64,000 nt of DNA from Burkholderia glumae LMG 2196 = ATCC 33617 (GCF_000960995.1 NZ_CP009435.1:3038001-3102000); one strand, 5' to 3'. Positions 1-8,849 are shown, counted from the stretch's first letter. A program made the numbers and translations. Notes: a model not told the origin generated them from the sequence alone.

Positions 1-948
1 CAGCGCGAAATAGTAAGGTTTCTCCAGATGATTTTCCGCCACACGGCTTTTCACCGCATTGCGCAACGTTTCGCTGTCGTGCTTCAAAATATAGATTCTG
101 AGGTCGCTAAATTTACCCAGGTGCCAGTTATCGGCCGAAGCGGCGAAAATTGCCGACACGGCCTCGCGGTAGATGTGGATGCACAAATTGAGCACCATAT
201 CCGCTTCGTCTGGTATCGAAATGATCGGATCGACGCTTTTCGGCACGCGCCGCGACAGTACTGCGTCACTTGGAAAACTATAGATATCGTGTGGGTCGAA
301 GAAATCGAACCCTGCGGCGAAACGAAAAAACGGAACGCTCGGGTGGTTCGTCAACAGCGTGAATTTGGCCATAATATGCGCGTTGAAATTCCAAAATCGA
401 ATTTTTTCGCGCGAAAGAGGCTCGACTGTATTGTTCACGAAATTGACCGTGCCCTGGACGAACCCGAGCTCATTCAGCACCGCCGAAACCTCTGCTGCTG
501 CGCTCTGGGGAATCAACGTGTCGACGTCACCCAGCATTCGATTGCCCGGATGATAGATGTCGCCGATCAGGGCGCTACCCTTGATGCATACGATCGGTAC
601 ACCCGCCCTGTTCACTGCCTCGATTGTACGCCTGAGCAGGTTCAGCCAAAGCGTGTTCTTTTCTAGATTGGCTTGGCTGAGCTGGTCCATGTACGTGATC
701 CAATTCTTCACCAGCCCACTGCGCGCAGCCGGCCCGATGAGATTCCGGTGCTTCAGGTTTTCCCACACGTAGCAAAGTACCCGCTGATGCATGGCTTGCA
801 TGACGATCCAGGGCCAATCGAGCCGCGCGGAAAAAACCTCGTCAAAGAAAGCGGCCGGGACCTGCCTGTCCACCATGGAAAGCGCTATTAGGGTCCGTTG
901 CTCACGAGTCCCGTTCATCAGCAAGCTATCGTCCGAAAACTCGGTCAT
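1..948 (-). CDS. Nucleotidyltransferase-fold protein (NTP_transf_5-like), C-terminus outside window
   Basis: The reading frame opens at an ATG (948) preceded by GAGGAG and stays open to base 1, giving 316 residues with the C-terminus missing. Residues 122-146 carry the signature of the uncharacterised NTP_transf_5 nucleotidyltransferase family: IKGSAL (G124-S125), then Arg, then GDVDTL with Asp141 and Asp143 as probable metal ligands. Members of this family occur in some natural-product clusters, but their substrates are mostly unknown. It is the last visible gene of a minus-strand run (NDK-like A, ACP, this gene) with gaps of 35 and 46 bp. It could nucleotidylate an intermediate; that is inference from the fold only. 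Confidence 0.72.
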   Translation of the reverse strand, partial: MTEFSDDSLLMNGTREQRTLIALSMVDRQVPAAFFDEVFSARLDWPWIVMQAMHQRVLCYVWENLKHRNLIGPAARSGLVKNWITYMDQLSQANLEKNTLWLNLLRRTIEAVNRAGVPIVCIKGSALIGDIYHPGNRMLGDVDTLIPQSAAAEVSAVLNELGFVQGTVNFVNNTVEPLSREKIRFWNFNAHIMAKFTLLTNHPSVPFFRFAAGFDFFDPHDIYSFPSDAVLSRRVPKSVDPIISIPDEADMVLNLCIHIYREAVSAIFAASADNWHLGKFSDLRIYILKHDSETLRNAVKSRVAENHLEKPYYFAL

Positions 949-994
949 CGGTTGCTCCTCTGCGGCCGGTCGCGTTAACCTCGGTCCCCAAGCA

Positions 995-1282
995 CTACGC
1001 GTCGGGGCCGGACTTGGCATAACGGGACAACACCCTTGCGATCGCGGCCAGCGTTCCCATTTTCGAGAACGTGAACTCATGATCGGGAATAGTAAGGTTA
1101 AACTTCTCTTCCAGCGACATCAGGAATGCGAAATGAGTAAATGATTCGAGTGTGTCGCTCAACGAATCTTCATTACCCAGTTCCGCCAGATCGGCGTCGT
1201 CATTAAACTCAACAAGCGCGTCCCGCACGCGCGCCAGAATCGCCGCCAACTCCATGCCCTCGCCCGCTCTGGTGTCAGTCAT
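995..1282 (-). CDS. Free-standing acyl/peptidyl carrier protein
   Basis: A 95-residue protein with the length and layout of an acyl carrier protein: acidic helix I, then a helix II segment reading LESFTHFAFLMSLEEKFN, then IPD. Aligning LMSLEEKF with the usual VMALEEEF puts Ser at the phosphopantetheine site, but the normal DSL triplet reads ESF here. A good ribosome-binding site (GGAAAGGA) precedes the ATG. It lies between an NDK-like gene and a nucleotidyltransferase-like gene, so it probably carries an acyl or aminoacyl intermediate for the cluster in addition to the carrier domain of the NRPS. Confidence 0.82.
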   Translation of the reverse strand: MTDTRAGEGMELAAILARVRDALVEFNDDADLAELGNEDSLSDTLESFTHFAFLMSLEEKFNLTIPDHEFTFSKMGTLAAIARVLSRYAKSGPDA

Positions 1283-1317
1283 GTCCTTTCCTCAATGCAG
1301 AAACGGACGGTCGGGCT

Positions 1318-2208
1318 CTACCTCAGGCCCAATTCAGCAAAGACAAGATGTCCGTCCAAAGGCAACGACAACCCCGTGTCGTCCGGAATCGTCGCATCGG
1401 CTCCGGCATAGCTTTCGCCGGTCATGAAATTTCTGACTCGTTTCGCTCTTTCAACCAGGTCACGCCACTCAGATGCGATTTGCCATTTTTCTTCATCGAC
1501 CGCTCTGTCTATCGACGCACCAACGCCATGAAACAGCGCATTTTTTGGAACGAGCGATTGCAGCTCGCGAAGCGCAGCGTAAACTTCGGCGGAGCGGTCA
1601 ACCCCCGAATCGATTTGTGCAAGCAGCGCCCGGATCGAGAAATCGTCGAATAACACAGCCATTTCGCGCAGGACATCCGCTGGATCGTCGGATACATGCA
1701 CATACGAAAAAATATTCGCCACGGCGGGTCCTGCCACCGTCCTGAGATGGCCGGGCTTCCGCCGCTCGATCACGGCCGTTCCCTTCAGGTACGTCAGATG
1801 AACCGTGGCGGGCGCGGACGTACGGACGGTATCGTCGCGCACGATCAAGTAGACGGAATCGCCCATCGACATCAAATGCTTAAGCACAGATCGCCGTTCC
1901 GGCGTGGCGACGTTGAACTGGTAGCGCCAAAGTGCCTCAGCCCTCGACGCGCCGACGTGAACCCGTTTCACGGCAACCGGTATGAATCCATGCTGCCGCA
2001 GCATCGGCAACACCGCGGCGGACTGGCCGCCGGCAATCGCGTCCGGACGCAGTATCAGCGCTGCATAGTTCCACAGGCGATGGATGATCCGATCGGTGCA
2101 AATCCAGTGCCCACGGATCACCTCCATGGCGTGCCTAAAATCGGCGTCTGCCCAATAATAGCGGTGTTTGATCCGATTGGGCGTCAATACTGTTTCCAAT
2201 GGAAGCAT
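1318..2208 (-). CDS. NDK-like domain protein A (paralogue 1 of 3)
   Basis: A 296-residue protein whose first 190 residues resemble nucleoside-diphosphate kinase: LILRPDAIAG (NDK has KPDA), PGHLR in place of PGTIR, and HVSDDPADVLREMAVLF, matching the NDK catalytic-histidine segment (HGSD.PE.A..EI..FF) with His171 retained. About 100 C-terminal residues of unknown function follow, ending GLSLPLDGHLVFAELGLR, shared with paralogue B. I chose ATG 2208 because its first residues (MLP..TVLTPNR) align with the start of paralogue B. The frame stays open a further 43 codons upstream to 2337 inside the adjacent IS, so a fused longer product is possible. No clear ribosome-binding site lies in the 10 native bases upstream. 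Exact role unknown. Confidence 0.75.
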   Translation of the reverse strand: MLPLETVLTPNRIKHRYYWADADFRHAMEVIRGHWICTDRIIHRLWNYAALILRPDAIAGGQSAAVLPMLRQHGFIPVAVKRVHVGASRAEALWRYQFNVATPERRSVLKHLMSMGDSVYLIVRDDTVRTSAPATVHLTYLKGTAVIERRKPGHLRTVAGPAVANIFSYVHVSDDPADVLREMAVLFDDFSIRALLAQIDSGVDRSAEVYAALRELQSLVPKNALFHGVGASIDRAVDEEKWQIASEWRDLVERAKRVRNFMTGESYAGADATIPDDTGLSLPLDGHLVFAELGLR

Positions 2209-2218
2209 AGGACCGTTA

Positions 2219-3429
2219 GAGAAACACTGATTAATAGGCCAACGCGCGAGCTTGTCGGCGATGCTGACGCGCAAACTCCGGATGCCGAAGTGAAGCGCAG
2301 CGAATTCGGGGAAGTTTGACCCGGGAAAGCGCCTCATTTCCTGCGTTTTTCATACACGTGACGGACTACTCCCGTGAACCGACCGAAACCGGTTTTGCGC
2401 AATCACCAAGTTCGCCAAGGCGAACAGGCTGAACAGTTGCGCCGTGTTCTTCGCTAGTCCCTTGCAGCGCACCTTGCAATGGCCGAACAGGTTTTTGACA
2501 ACATGGAACGGATGCTCGACCCGCGCGCGGATTTGCGCCTTGGTTCGCTCAAGCGCGATCATCAGATCCTTCAGCGCACCATCCTGCATCGCCTTGATCT
2601 TTCCGCGCTTGGCCGCCACGCGCCACTTCACCGACCGGCCCTTCATTTCATTGCGCTTGTCTACGCCGATATAGCCCGCGTCGCCGAGCGCTTCTTGCTC
2701 GTGATCATGCAACAGCGCGTGCGCTTGCGAAACATCCGACACGTTGGCGGAAGTGCCAACCACGCTGTGAACCAGCCCCGAATCGGCATCGACGCCGATG
2801 TGGGCCTTCATGCCGAAGTGCCACGCGTTGCCTTTCTTCGTTTGATGCATGTCCGGATCGCGGCGCTTCTCGGCGTTCTTGGTCGACGGCGGCGCTTCGA
2901 TGATCGTCGCGTCGACCAGCGTGCCTTCCTTCATCATCAGCCCGCGTTCGCACAGCGATATGCCAATCTCGTCGAACAGCTTGCGCGTCAGGTCATGTTC
3001 GAGAAGCAGGCGCCGGAACTTCAGCAGCGCGGTCGCATCCGGCACGTTCTCCACGGCCAGATCAATCCCGGCGAAGGCCCGCATCGCGATGCTGTCGTAC
3101 AGCGCATCCTCCAGCCCTTCGTCCGACAGGCTGTACCACTGCTGCAGGAAGTAGATTCGAAGCATCCGCTCCAGACCGATCGGCGGGCGGCCGAGTGTTC
3201 CTTTCGGGTAGTACGGCTCGATTGCCGTCAGCAGTCGCGACCACGGCACGAGCTTCTCCATCTCGTCCAGGAAACGCTGACGCCGGGTCATGCGCTTCTT
3301 GCCCGCGCTTTCCGCTTCCGCAAAGCTCATTTGCCGTTTCATCGTCGTGGGCTCGTTCCGTGAACTATCTTCTACAACGTCCTCGGCTGCGTCAGCGATG
3401 ACCACCGAGCCGGATTAATCAGTGTTTCC
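2219..3429 (-). mobile_element. IS5-family insertion sequence, copy 1
   Basis: About 1.2 kb, bounded by inverted ends GGAAACACTGATTAAT (right) and GAGAAACACTGATTAAT (left). It is flanked by a 3-bp direct repeat TTA (2216-2218 and 3430-3432), as expected for IS1031-type members of the IS5 family; four-base flanks would read TTAG and TTAA and do not match. It encodes one transposase and lies 10 bp upstream of the NDK-like A start. A second copy in the opposite orientation begins at 26,761. Confidence 0.88.
2350..3405 (-). CDS. IS5-family transposase (copy 1)
   Basis: A 351-residue DDE transposase of the IS5 family. It has the N-terminal DUF772-like segment (RPPIGLERMLRIYFLQQW) and the DDE core (LVDATIIEAPP, HIGVDADSGLVHSV, DAGYIGVDKRNE), then a basic C-terminus. 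It looks intact and translates identically to the copy at 26,785. The listed start is GTG; an internal ATG 21 codons in (MKRQMSFAEA) is an equally plausible start. It moves the element and has no role in the surrounding cluster. Confidence 0.93.
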   Translation of the reverse strand: MVIADAAEDVVEDSSRNEPTTMKRQMSFAEAESAGKKRMTRRQRFLDEMEKLVPWSRLLTAIEPYYPKGTLGRPPIGLERMLRIYFLQQWYSLSDEGLEDALYDSIAMRAFAGIDLAVENVPDATALLKFRRLLLEHDLTRKLFDEIGISLCERGLMMKEGTLVDATIIEAPPSTKNAEKRRDPDMHQTKKGNAWHFGMKAHIGVDADSGLVHSVVGTSANVSDVSQAHALLHDHEQEALGDAGYIGVDKRNEMKGRSVKWRVAAKRGKIKAMQDGALKDLMIALERTKAQIRARVEHPFHVVKNLFGHCKVRCKGLAKNTAQLFSLFALANLVIAQNRFRSVHGSSPSRV

Positions 3430-3655
3430 TTAAGTAAAAGGATCGTCCTTTGTTCGATTTCCAATCATTCGTCTATCCGGCCACTACCTACAACAGAAAC
3501 CGAGCGTAGCACGCAAGCTTATGGCTTGCAACGCTGTAGCGAAAAAAATCGGGTGGAACGCGCTATGTCAAACGCATTACATTTTCCAAACTGAACCGAA
3601 TGCCACGATCTTGTAGTCCGAATGCGGCAAGCCTACTCCGGGCATTCACGCTCCG

Positions 3656-3684
3656 TTTACACTGAAAAGGAAGCGCGGTAAATT
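3656..3684 (+). promoter_or_regulatory. Candidate sigma-70 promoter of the nucleotidyltransferase gene
   Basis: TTTACA and TAAATT are separated by exactly 17 bp, about 70 bp upstream of the ATG at 3755 on the same strand. The rest of the native intergenic stretch 3433-3754 is AT-rich and shows no gene. It would also have been the upstream region of NDK-like A before IS5 separated the two. Confidence 0.45.
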
Positions 3685-3754
3685 AACTGCTGCTCGCGAC
3701 GGCCGCAGCCACCGGGCCGCCCCTTTCTTTGCACGCGCGTGAAAAGGATCTCTC

Positions 3755-4810
3755 ATGAGTGACATGATAGAAACATCGATAATGCCGACGATTTCACTCC
3801 CGGGGGGCGCGCTGGAACTCGATACGGCGTTTCTTTTACAAAGCTGTTACGTGCAACCGGACGATATCGTGGTGGTAGCCGGAACGTTGATCGAGGGTAT
3901 CGGTAACGCGTATTCAGATATCGATGTGTACGTTTTCACGAACTCATATCGTTCAAGCAAAACAATCGATCTTGAGCGGCATCACAGGGTGATTAGCGTT
4001 GAGCGCGACATCATCCGTCCAGAAACCGACGCGTGCAACGTCCTGCTCATTCATACCGTGGTGCCTGGCACGTCAATCAAGGTGGACGTGGAGTTCAAGA
4101 CTTTCGCCGAAGTCGATTCGGTGTTCGACCGGCTACGAGAAATCTACCGTTATGCAACCCGCAATTTGATCCTACTGACCAAGCGCCTGACAGATCGGGA
4201 AGAGGTCATGATTCATCGCCTATTCAATTGCATTGTGCTGCGCGGTGCGGACGCGTTCCAGCGTCTCATGGGACGGATTTCGAAGCAGGAATACCTTTAT
4301 GTCGCATACCGTTGGGTCGCCTCCGATTTCGCTATTTTGCTCGATCTGGCAGGTGCGTGGGATTCGGGTGACGTGGACCGTGCGGTCGAGCTGGCTCGTG
4401 AGAACGTGTTCATTCAGACATCAGGTTATCTGCGCCTTCGTGGCGTCACCAGTCTGCGCCGCAAATGGCTGCTCACTTACCTGAGGCGATTACCCGACAC
4501 GGCGCCGCTACTCGCCCGGTTTCTCGACCTCGCCTATCTGCGAGACACCGACAATGACGCAGGCAAGCGCGCATTTATCGCCCGCTCGCTCGACTTCGTG
4601 GACTACCTGTTCGAATTGTCGAGCCCTCTGCTTGCGGCCATGCCAGGCGTGCCGTCCGGTGAGTCAGGCCTGAGACTGCTCGAGCGGGATCGAGCGAACA
4701 GCGAATTCACCAACGAGTATGCCGCCTGGGAATACGAATACCGGACCAAGGCCTACGGGCAGCGCGGCGCACCAACACGTCATCGGTTCAAAGGCCTCGC
4801 CTCCTTTTGA
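3755..4810 (+). CDS. Pol-beta superfamily nucleotidyltransferase
   Basis: A 351-residue protein with the minimal nucleotidyltransferase motif near the N-terminus: VAGTLIEGIGNAYSDIDVYV, giving the G43-T44 pair and metal ligands Asp55 and Asp57. A likely third acidic ligand is in KVDVEF (Asp111). The rest is mostly helical. AAAGGATC precedes the ATG. Such enzymes transfer NMP to small alcohols, amines or proteins; the acceptor cannot be read here. In a cluster with an APH-type kinase and a CDP-alcohol transferase, activation of a phospho-alcohol or NMP capping are the obvious candidates. Its 3' end overlaps the convergent hydrolase gene by 31 bp. Confidence 0.75.
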   Translation: MSDMIETSIMPTISLPGGALELDTAFLLQSCYVQPDDIVVVAGTLIEGIGNAYSDIDVYVFTNSYRSSKTIDLERHHRVISVERDIIRPETDACNVLLIHTVVPGTSIKVDVEFKTFAEVDSVFDRLREIYRYATRNLILLTKRLTDREEVMIHRLFNCIVLRGADAFQRLMGRISKQEYLYVAYRWVASDFAILLDLAGAWDSGDVDRAVELARENVFIQTSGYLRLRGVTSLRRKWLLTYLRRLPDTAPLLARFLDLAYLRDTDNDAGKRAFIARSLDFVDYLFELSSPLLAAMPGVPSGESGLRLLERDRANSEFTNEYAAWEYEYRTKAYGQRGAPTRHRFKGLASF

Positions 4811-5652
4811 ACCTGCGGGCGCAGAGGCCCAGCAGGCACGAGGTCACGAAGCTGCATGGTCGCGCCGAGTCGACTTTTGCACGCAGATCCGAAAGCATCG
4901 AACATTGCACGGTTCACCGGGTTGGCCTCAAGGTTCCATTCCGGGTGCCACTGCACCGCCAGCGCGAACGCAGTCGAGATATTGACCTCGACTGCCTCGA
5001 TGACGCCGTCGTCCGCATAGGCTGCGGCGCTCAACCCCGTGCCCAACGTACGGATACCCTGCTGGTGCAGCGAGTTGACCTGAAAGCGGAGCGCACCGAT
5101 TGATTTACTTGCCATACTCGCAAGCATGCTTCCCGGTGCACTCTCGACCCAGTGAGCCGGCAGATATTTGTCCCTGTAGCTGACATTGACCGGTGCTCGG
5201 TGATTCAGCTTTTCGCGGTCGGCGGACAGATCCTGGTCGAGCGTTCCCCCGAACGCACAGCAGATCTCTTGCAGTCCGCGACAGATACCAAACAGCGGTA
5301 CGCTCATTTCCACTGCCAAACGCGCGACCTGAATCGTGGTCGCGTCCCGACCCGGGTCGTGCAGGGTATCGGGGCCATCCGAAGGCCCGCCATAGTGCTT
5401 CGGTTCCACCATCGAGCGGCCGCCGGTCAACAGTACGCCGTCAAGGCGCGCAATCAGATGCCTAAGATCGGTTGCGTGTGCACCGTCGCGGCCGCCTAGT
5501 GCGGGAATGAGCACGGTATCGCATCTACTGTATTCGGACAGTGCGATCAGATATTTTTGGAGCACGGTATGAAATATCGCTCCTGAAATCTCTCGCGTAC
5601 AACACGAAACACCCACCAGTGGGCGGATTGCACGGGCATGGGAAATCGTCAT
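4780..5652 (-). CDS. Class C26 gamma-glutamyl hydrolase (PuuD-like)
   Basis: A class I glutamine-amidotransferase-fold hydrolase of the gamma-glutamyl-GABA hydrolase (peptidase C26) family. It shows the substrate-loop segment LDGVLLTGG, the nucleophile elbow FGICRGLQE with catalytic Cys, and the His partner in QWHPEW. From ATG 5652 it is 290 residues; family members are about 250. The frame is open upstream to 5793 with other possible starts, none with a convincing ribosome-binding site. In biosynthetic and amine pathways these enzymes remove a gamma-glutamyl group placed on an amine as a protecting or carrier group. No gamma-glutamyl ligase is visible in the window. Confidence 0.82.
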   Translation of the reverse strand: MTISHARAIRPLVGVSCCTREISGAIFHTVLQKYLIALSEYSRCDTVLIPALGGRDGAHATDLRHLIARLDGVLLTGGRSMVEPKHYGGPSDGPDTLHDPGRDATTIQVARLAVEMSVPLFGICRGLQEICCAFGGTLDQDLSADREKLNHRAPVNVSYRDKYLPAHWVESAPGSMLASMASKSIGALRFQVNSLHQQGIRTLGTGLSAAAYADDGVIEAVEVNISTAFALAVQWHPEWNLEANPVNRAMFDAFGSACKSRLGATMQLRDLVPAGPLRPQVQKEARPLNR

Positions 5653-5936
5653 GGTCACTATATGAACGCGTTCCGTTTGCAACAGTTTTCGCATGTTTAG
5701 ACTGACAGGATGGGCTGCAGCTCTATATCCGGCCTTCTTGCAGCCGATATTGCCGCTGCGGCCCCCTATGAAATCCGCTGACTCGCACCTCATTCCTCTA
5801 GCGAGCTCAATTCTCGACAGACCATTCAGTTAGCGAGTCCCAGGTCCTACCTGATTCGTCATCACATTCGACTACTGCGCAACCTTTCGACGTTCACCCT
5901 GTGTTAAACGTTGATCTTCAACGTGGCAGTCGCCTA

Positions 5937-6600
5937 TCAAGCCGGCTTCACGCTCACGTACCCCATTTGGTACGGCCGATCGTGTGCCACTACCGCCCAG
6001 ATCGTCCGTGCCATCTTGTTGGCCAATGCGACTATCACCACATTCGGCGGTCGCGGTTTCTTCATCTGCTCGACCCACTCCCCGGGCTCCTTCGCGTGTG
6101 TCAGCACACTACGTGCGCCATGGATCAGCAGCGCGCGCAGATACGTGTCGCCTCTTTTGCTGATCACGTGGAGGTTCACCTTGCCGCCCGAGCCGGTCTG
6201 CTTCGGCACCAACCCGGCCCACACCGCGAACTCCCGCCCTGAGCTGAACGCCTTCGGGTCACCCATCATTGCGACTGCTGCTGTGGCCGTCAGCAAACCT
6301 ACGCCGGGTATCTCGCTAATCGCCTTCACTGCCTTGTCTTCCTTCTTCCAGTCGCGTATCCGGCGTTCGATTTCCGCGATTTGTTCGTCGAGCTTCGCCA
6401 ACCCGTTCCATTGCTCGCGTAACGTATCGATCAGTGCCGCAGGTAACCGCTCTGCGATTCGGCTGAGCGCAGCCGGTATTTCCGTGTCCAACTTCGCTCG
6501 TCACTTGCTCATCACTTCACCGTATTCGGTCAGCAAGCCGCGCAGCCCATTGCTCTGCATCGTGCGGAGTTTCCCCAACTGCTCACGCATCGTGCCTATC
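5937..6600 (-). pseudogene. IS110-family transposase remnant
   Basis: The C-terminal two-thirds of an IS110-family transposase is present, with the Transposase_20 helix-hairpin-helix segment SEIPGVGLLTATAAVA and the conserved RGDTYLRALLIHGAR. The N-terminal RuvC-like catalytic half is missing. A TGA interrupts the frame in GEVMSK*RAKLD, where intact relatives normally read through. The fragment begins exactly next to the stop codon of NDK-like B, so the element was truncated there. Bases 5653-5936 contain no gene I can support. Confidence 0.85.
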
Positions 6601-7539
6601 CTATGGCAGGCCGAACTCGGCGCGGATCAGATACGTATCCACCGGCAAGGACAAGCGCTTGTCGTCTGGGACCGTCGCTAGGCTCGTGTCGTAGCTCTCG
6701 CCGGAAATGAAGCTCTTGCAGTTAATCGCTTCCTCCACGAATGCTTTCCACCCCGCGTCGGTCGGGAGTTCGGGGGGGCAGGCGTCGCAACGGCCGAGTT
6801 GGCTGGCTAAGGTGTCGCCACCGAGGCCACCCGCTTGGGAGCCGCCCGCGGCGAACGCGCCCGAATCAGGCAGCCTCGCTTCTAGTTGCGAAATGATCCG
6901 TAAAGCCACACCGGTGCGATCCTGTCGCGCGTCGATTTCGGCGAGTATTCCGGCTTGTTCAGCCGCGTCGAACAATACTCCCATTTCCCGCACGAGATCG
7001 GCCGGATCATCAGCCATATGGATGTACGACAGTAGGTTCGCAATGGGCGGCCCCACCAGGCTGCGTAAATGATCACGTTTTCTTTTTGCGGCCACCGTCG
7101 GCCCCTTGATGTAAGTGGCATGCACCGTCGCCGGCGTCATCGTGCGCGAACGGACGTCACGCAGTACCACATACACTGACGGCGCGGATGTCATCAAGCG
7201 GTCCATGAGACGGAGTCGTTCCGGGGTTGACACGTTGCTTTGGTAGATCCACAGCGCGGAAGTCCGCGGCGAATCCAGCGCAACGCGACGAACCGCAACC
7301 GGTATGAATCCGTGTGCTCGCAGCGCAGGAAACACCGCCGCGGCACGGCGTCCTACGATCGCGTCTGGCCGCAGCAGCATGGCCGCATGGTTCCAGAGAC
7401 GTTCTCGGATTGTCCCGCTGCCCCCCCAGCGCTGCCGAATCATTTCGAGCGAGCGGACATAGTCCGCGTTGAGGTCGTAGACGGACCGTTTTACGCGGTT
7501 GGGCGTGAGTAGCGTGACGAGTGGAAAGCTGGGCAGCAA
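6601..7539 (-). CDS. NDK-like domain protein B (paralogue 2 of 3)
   Basis: A 312-residue paralogue of NDK-like A, starting at TTG 7539 with GGAG upstream. NDK-like features are LLRPDAIVG (residues 55-63), a HLRSLVGPP segment, and HMADDPADLVREMGVLF with His174 at the catalytic-histidine position. The C-terminal ~100 residues of unknown function end in GESY...LSLPVDTYLIRAEFGLP, as in paralogue A. The Lys of the NDK KPDA motif is Arg in both. It sits 21 bp downstream of the aminotransferase gene, so they are probably co-transcribed. True phosphotransfer is possible because the His is kept, but no homologue with a known role comes to mind. Confidence 0.78.
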   Translation of the reverse strand: MLPSFPLVTLLTPNRVKRSVYDLNADYVRSLEMIRQRWGGSGTIRERLWNHAAMLLRPDAIVGRRAAAVFPALRAHGFIPVAVRRVALDSPRTSALWIYQSNVSTPERLRLMDRLMTSAPSVYVVLRDVRSRTMTPATVHATYIKGPTVAAKRKRDHLRSLVGPPIANLLSYIHMADDPADLVREMGVLFDAAEQAGILAEIDARQDRTGVALRIISQLEARLPDSGAFAAGGSQAGGLGGDTLASQLGRCDACPPELPTDAGWKAFVEEAINCKSFISGESYDTSLATVPDDKRLSLPVDTYLIRAEFGLP

Positions 7540-7560
7540 CTTTTCGATTCTCCGTAAACG

Positions 7561-8733
7561 TCAATTTGCGCGGGTGTCCTCGACTCGCTTGCCGTCCCGA
7601 ACGTAGTCGCCGGTTGCATGCAACCTGTCTCGAATCAACTCGACGAGTTGATCGACGTCTTGCCGGGTGTTGAACATAGCGAACGCGATTCTCACTCCGT
7701 CGCGCTCCATGGAGAACCGCACGCGATTTTCCGCGAGATACGTCTGCCAGCCCGGCCCGGGTAGATCCAGCAAACATATGTGCGAGCGACGAGCGCGCGG
7801 GCCGCCCGCCAACACGCCGACACGTAGTTCAGCCATTCGGTCGGAGAGGTATTCGCCCAAATCCAGCACGTGCTCGGCGATATCCGCCACCCCTATGTCG
7901 GTGATCAAGTCCAGCGCGGCATCCAATGCGTGCAGTGCCGGCAGATTTGCGAGCCCGTATTCGAACCGCTTTGCGTCGTCGCGATCGCCCTCACGTTTCC
8001 CGTCGCCTTCCGCACATGTGGCAGGTGCGTACAGCGGTTGCAATTGCGGCTGCCCGCTTCTGCAATACATCACCCCGAGGCCCGGAGGGGTGAGCAACCC
8101 CTTGTTGCATCCAAACGCAGCCAAAGAGATGCGCGATCGATCGACGTCGAAGGGCAACACCCCCACCGACTGAATGCCGTCGACCACCCAATAAGCACCG
8201 GTTTCAGCGCATTGCTGCCCGATCATTTCAATGTCGGAGCGGAATCCGGAATCGAATGCGACGTGGGACAAGACGACTGCCTTGACCCGTGGGCCGATAG
8301 CCCCCACCAATGTGTCCAGATCTTCACTTGTCCGCAGTCGATCCACGCTGCGCATGTTCACGCCGCCGCGCCCGCGATACCGGAAAATCGATCCGATATT
8401 AGGATGATCAGCATTGTTCAACAGGATTTCATCGCCTTCGCAGAAAGGGATCGCATTCGCTGCGATGTTGAGTCCGTCGGATGTATTCTTGGTAAATGCA
8501 ACCTCCTCGGGACGCGCGCCGATCAGTTTCGCCATCTTCTCGCGCACCCGCTCACCGCGATCGAGCCATACCGATTTAGGTCCTGCGTGCGCCTCGCTCT
8601 CGGCAAGAAATCGTTCCAACGCACGCCGGACCGGCACGGCAAGAGGTGTGTGGCGCGCCGAGTCGAAATAAAGCGTTTGGTCTGCAATCGGAAAAAGGCG
8701 GCGTATGCCGGCGACGTCGAAACGTTGTAACAT
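7561..8733 (-). CDS. Class V PLP-dependent aminotransferase / cysteine-desulfurase-like enzyme
   Basis: A 390-residue fold-type I PLP enzyme of aminotransferase class V (NifS / isopenicillin-N epimerase-like). Visible motifs are FTKNTSDGLN (phosphate binding), VVDGIQSVGVLPFDV with the pyridine-N Asp, and AFGCNKGLLTPPGLG with the Schiff-base Lys. ATG 8733 was chosen because the family start (LQRFDVAGIRRLFP) follows directly; an in-frame ATG five codons upstream is possible. Family reactions include transamination, epimerisation, beta-elimination and desulfurisation, so the chemistry is not determined. It heads a two-gene unit with NDK-like B and is divergent from the kinase gene. Confidence 0.85.
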   Translation of the reverse strand: MLQRFDVAGIRRLFPIADQTLYFDSARHTPLAVPVRRALERFLAESEAHAGPKSVWLDRGERVREKMAKLIGARPEEVAFTKNTSDGLNIAANAIPFCEGDEILLNNADHPNIGSIFRYRGRGGVNMRSVDRLRTSEDLDTLVGAIGPRVKAVVLSHVAFDSGFRSDIEMIGQQCAETGAYWVVDGIQSVGVLPFDVDRSRISLAAFGCNKGLLTPPGLGVMYCRSGQPQLQPLYAPATCAEGDGKREGDRDDAKRFEYGLANLPALHALDAALDLITDIGVADIAEHVLDLGEYLSDRMAELRVGVLAGGPRARRSHICLLDLPGPGWQTYLAENRVRFSMERDGVRIAFAMFNTRQDVDQLVELIRDRLHATGDYVRDGKRVEDTRAN

Positions 8734-8849
8734 CGTGCAGAACCTCATAACGCGCGGCTTGAACCCTGTAGTCCAGGCTGCGGAGCGTGATCAACAGACG
8801 ATTCGCATCGGCCACCCGGCTGTTACCCTGACTCATTCGTGCTCACGCG

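Noticed and set aside
2479..3363. 294-codon frame antisense to the IS5 transposase (and its mirror at 26827-27711)
   Set aside because: Antisense shadow of the transposase, duplicated because the element is duplicated. No domain.
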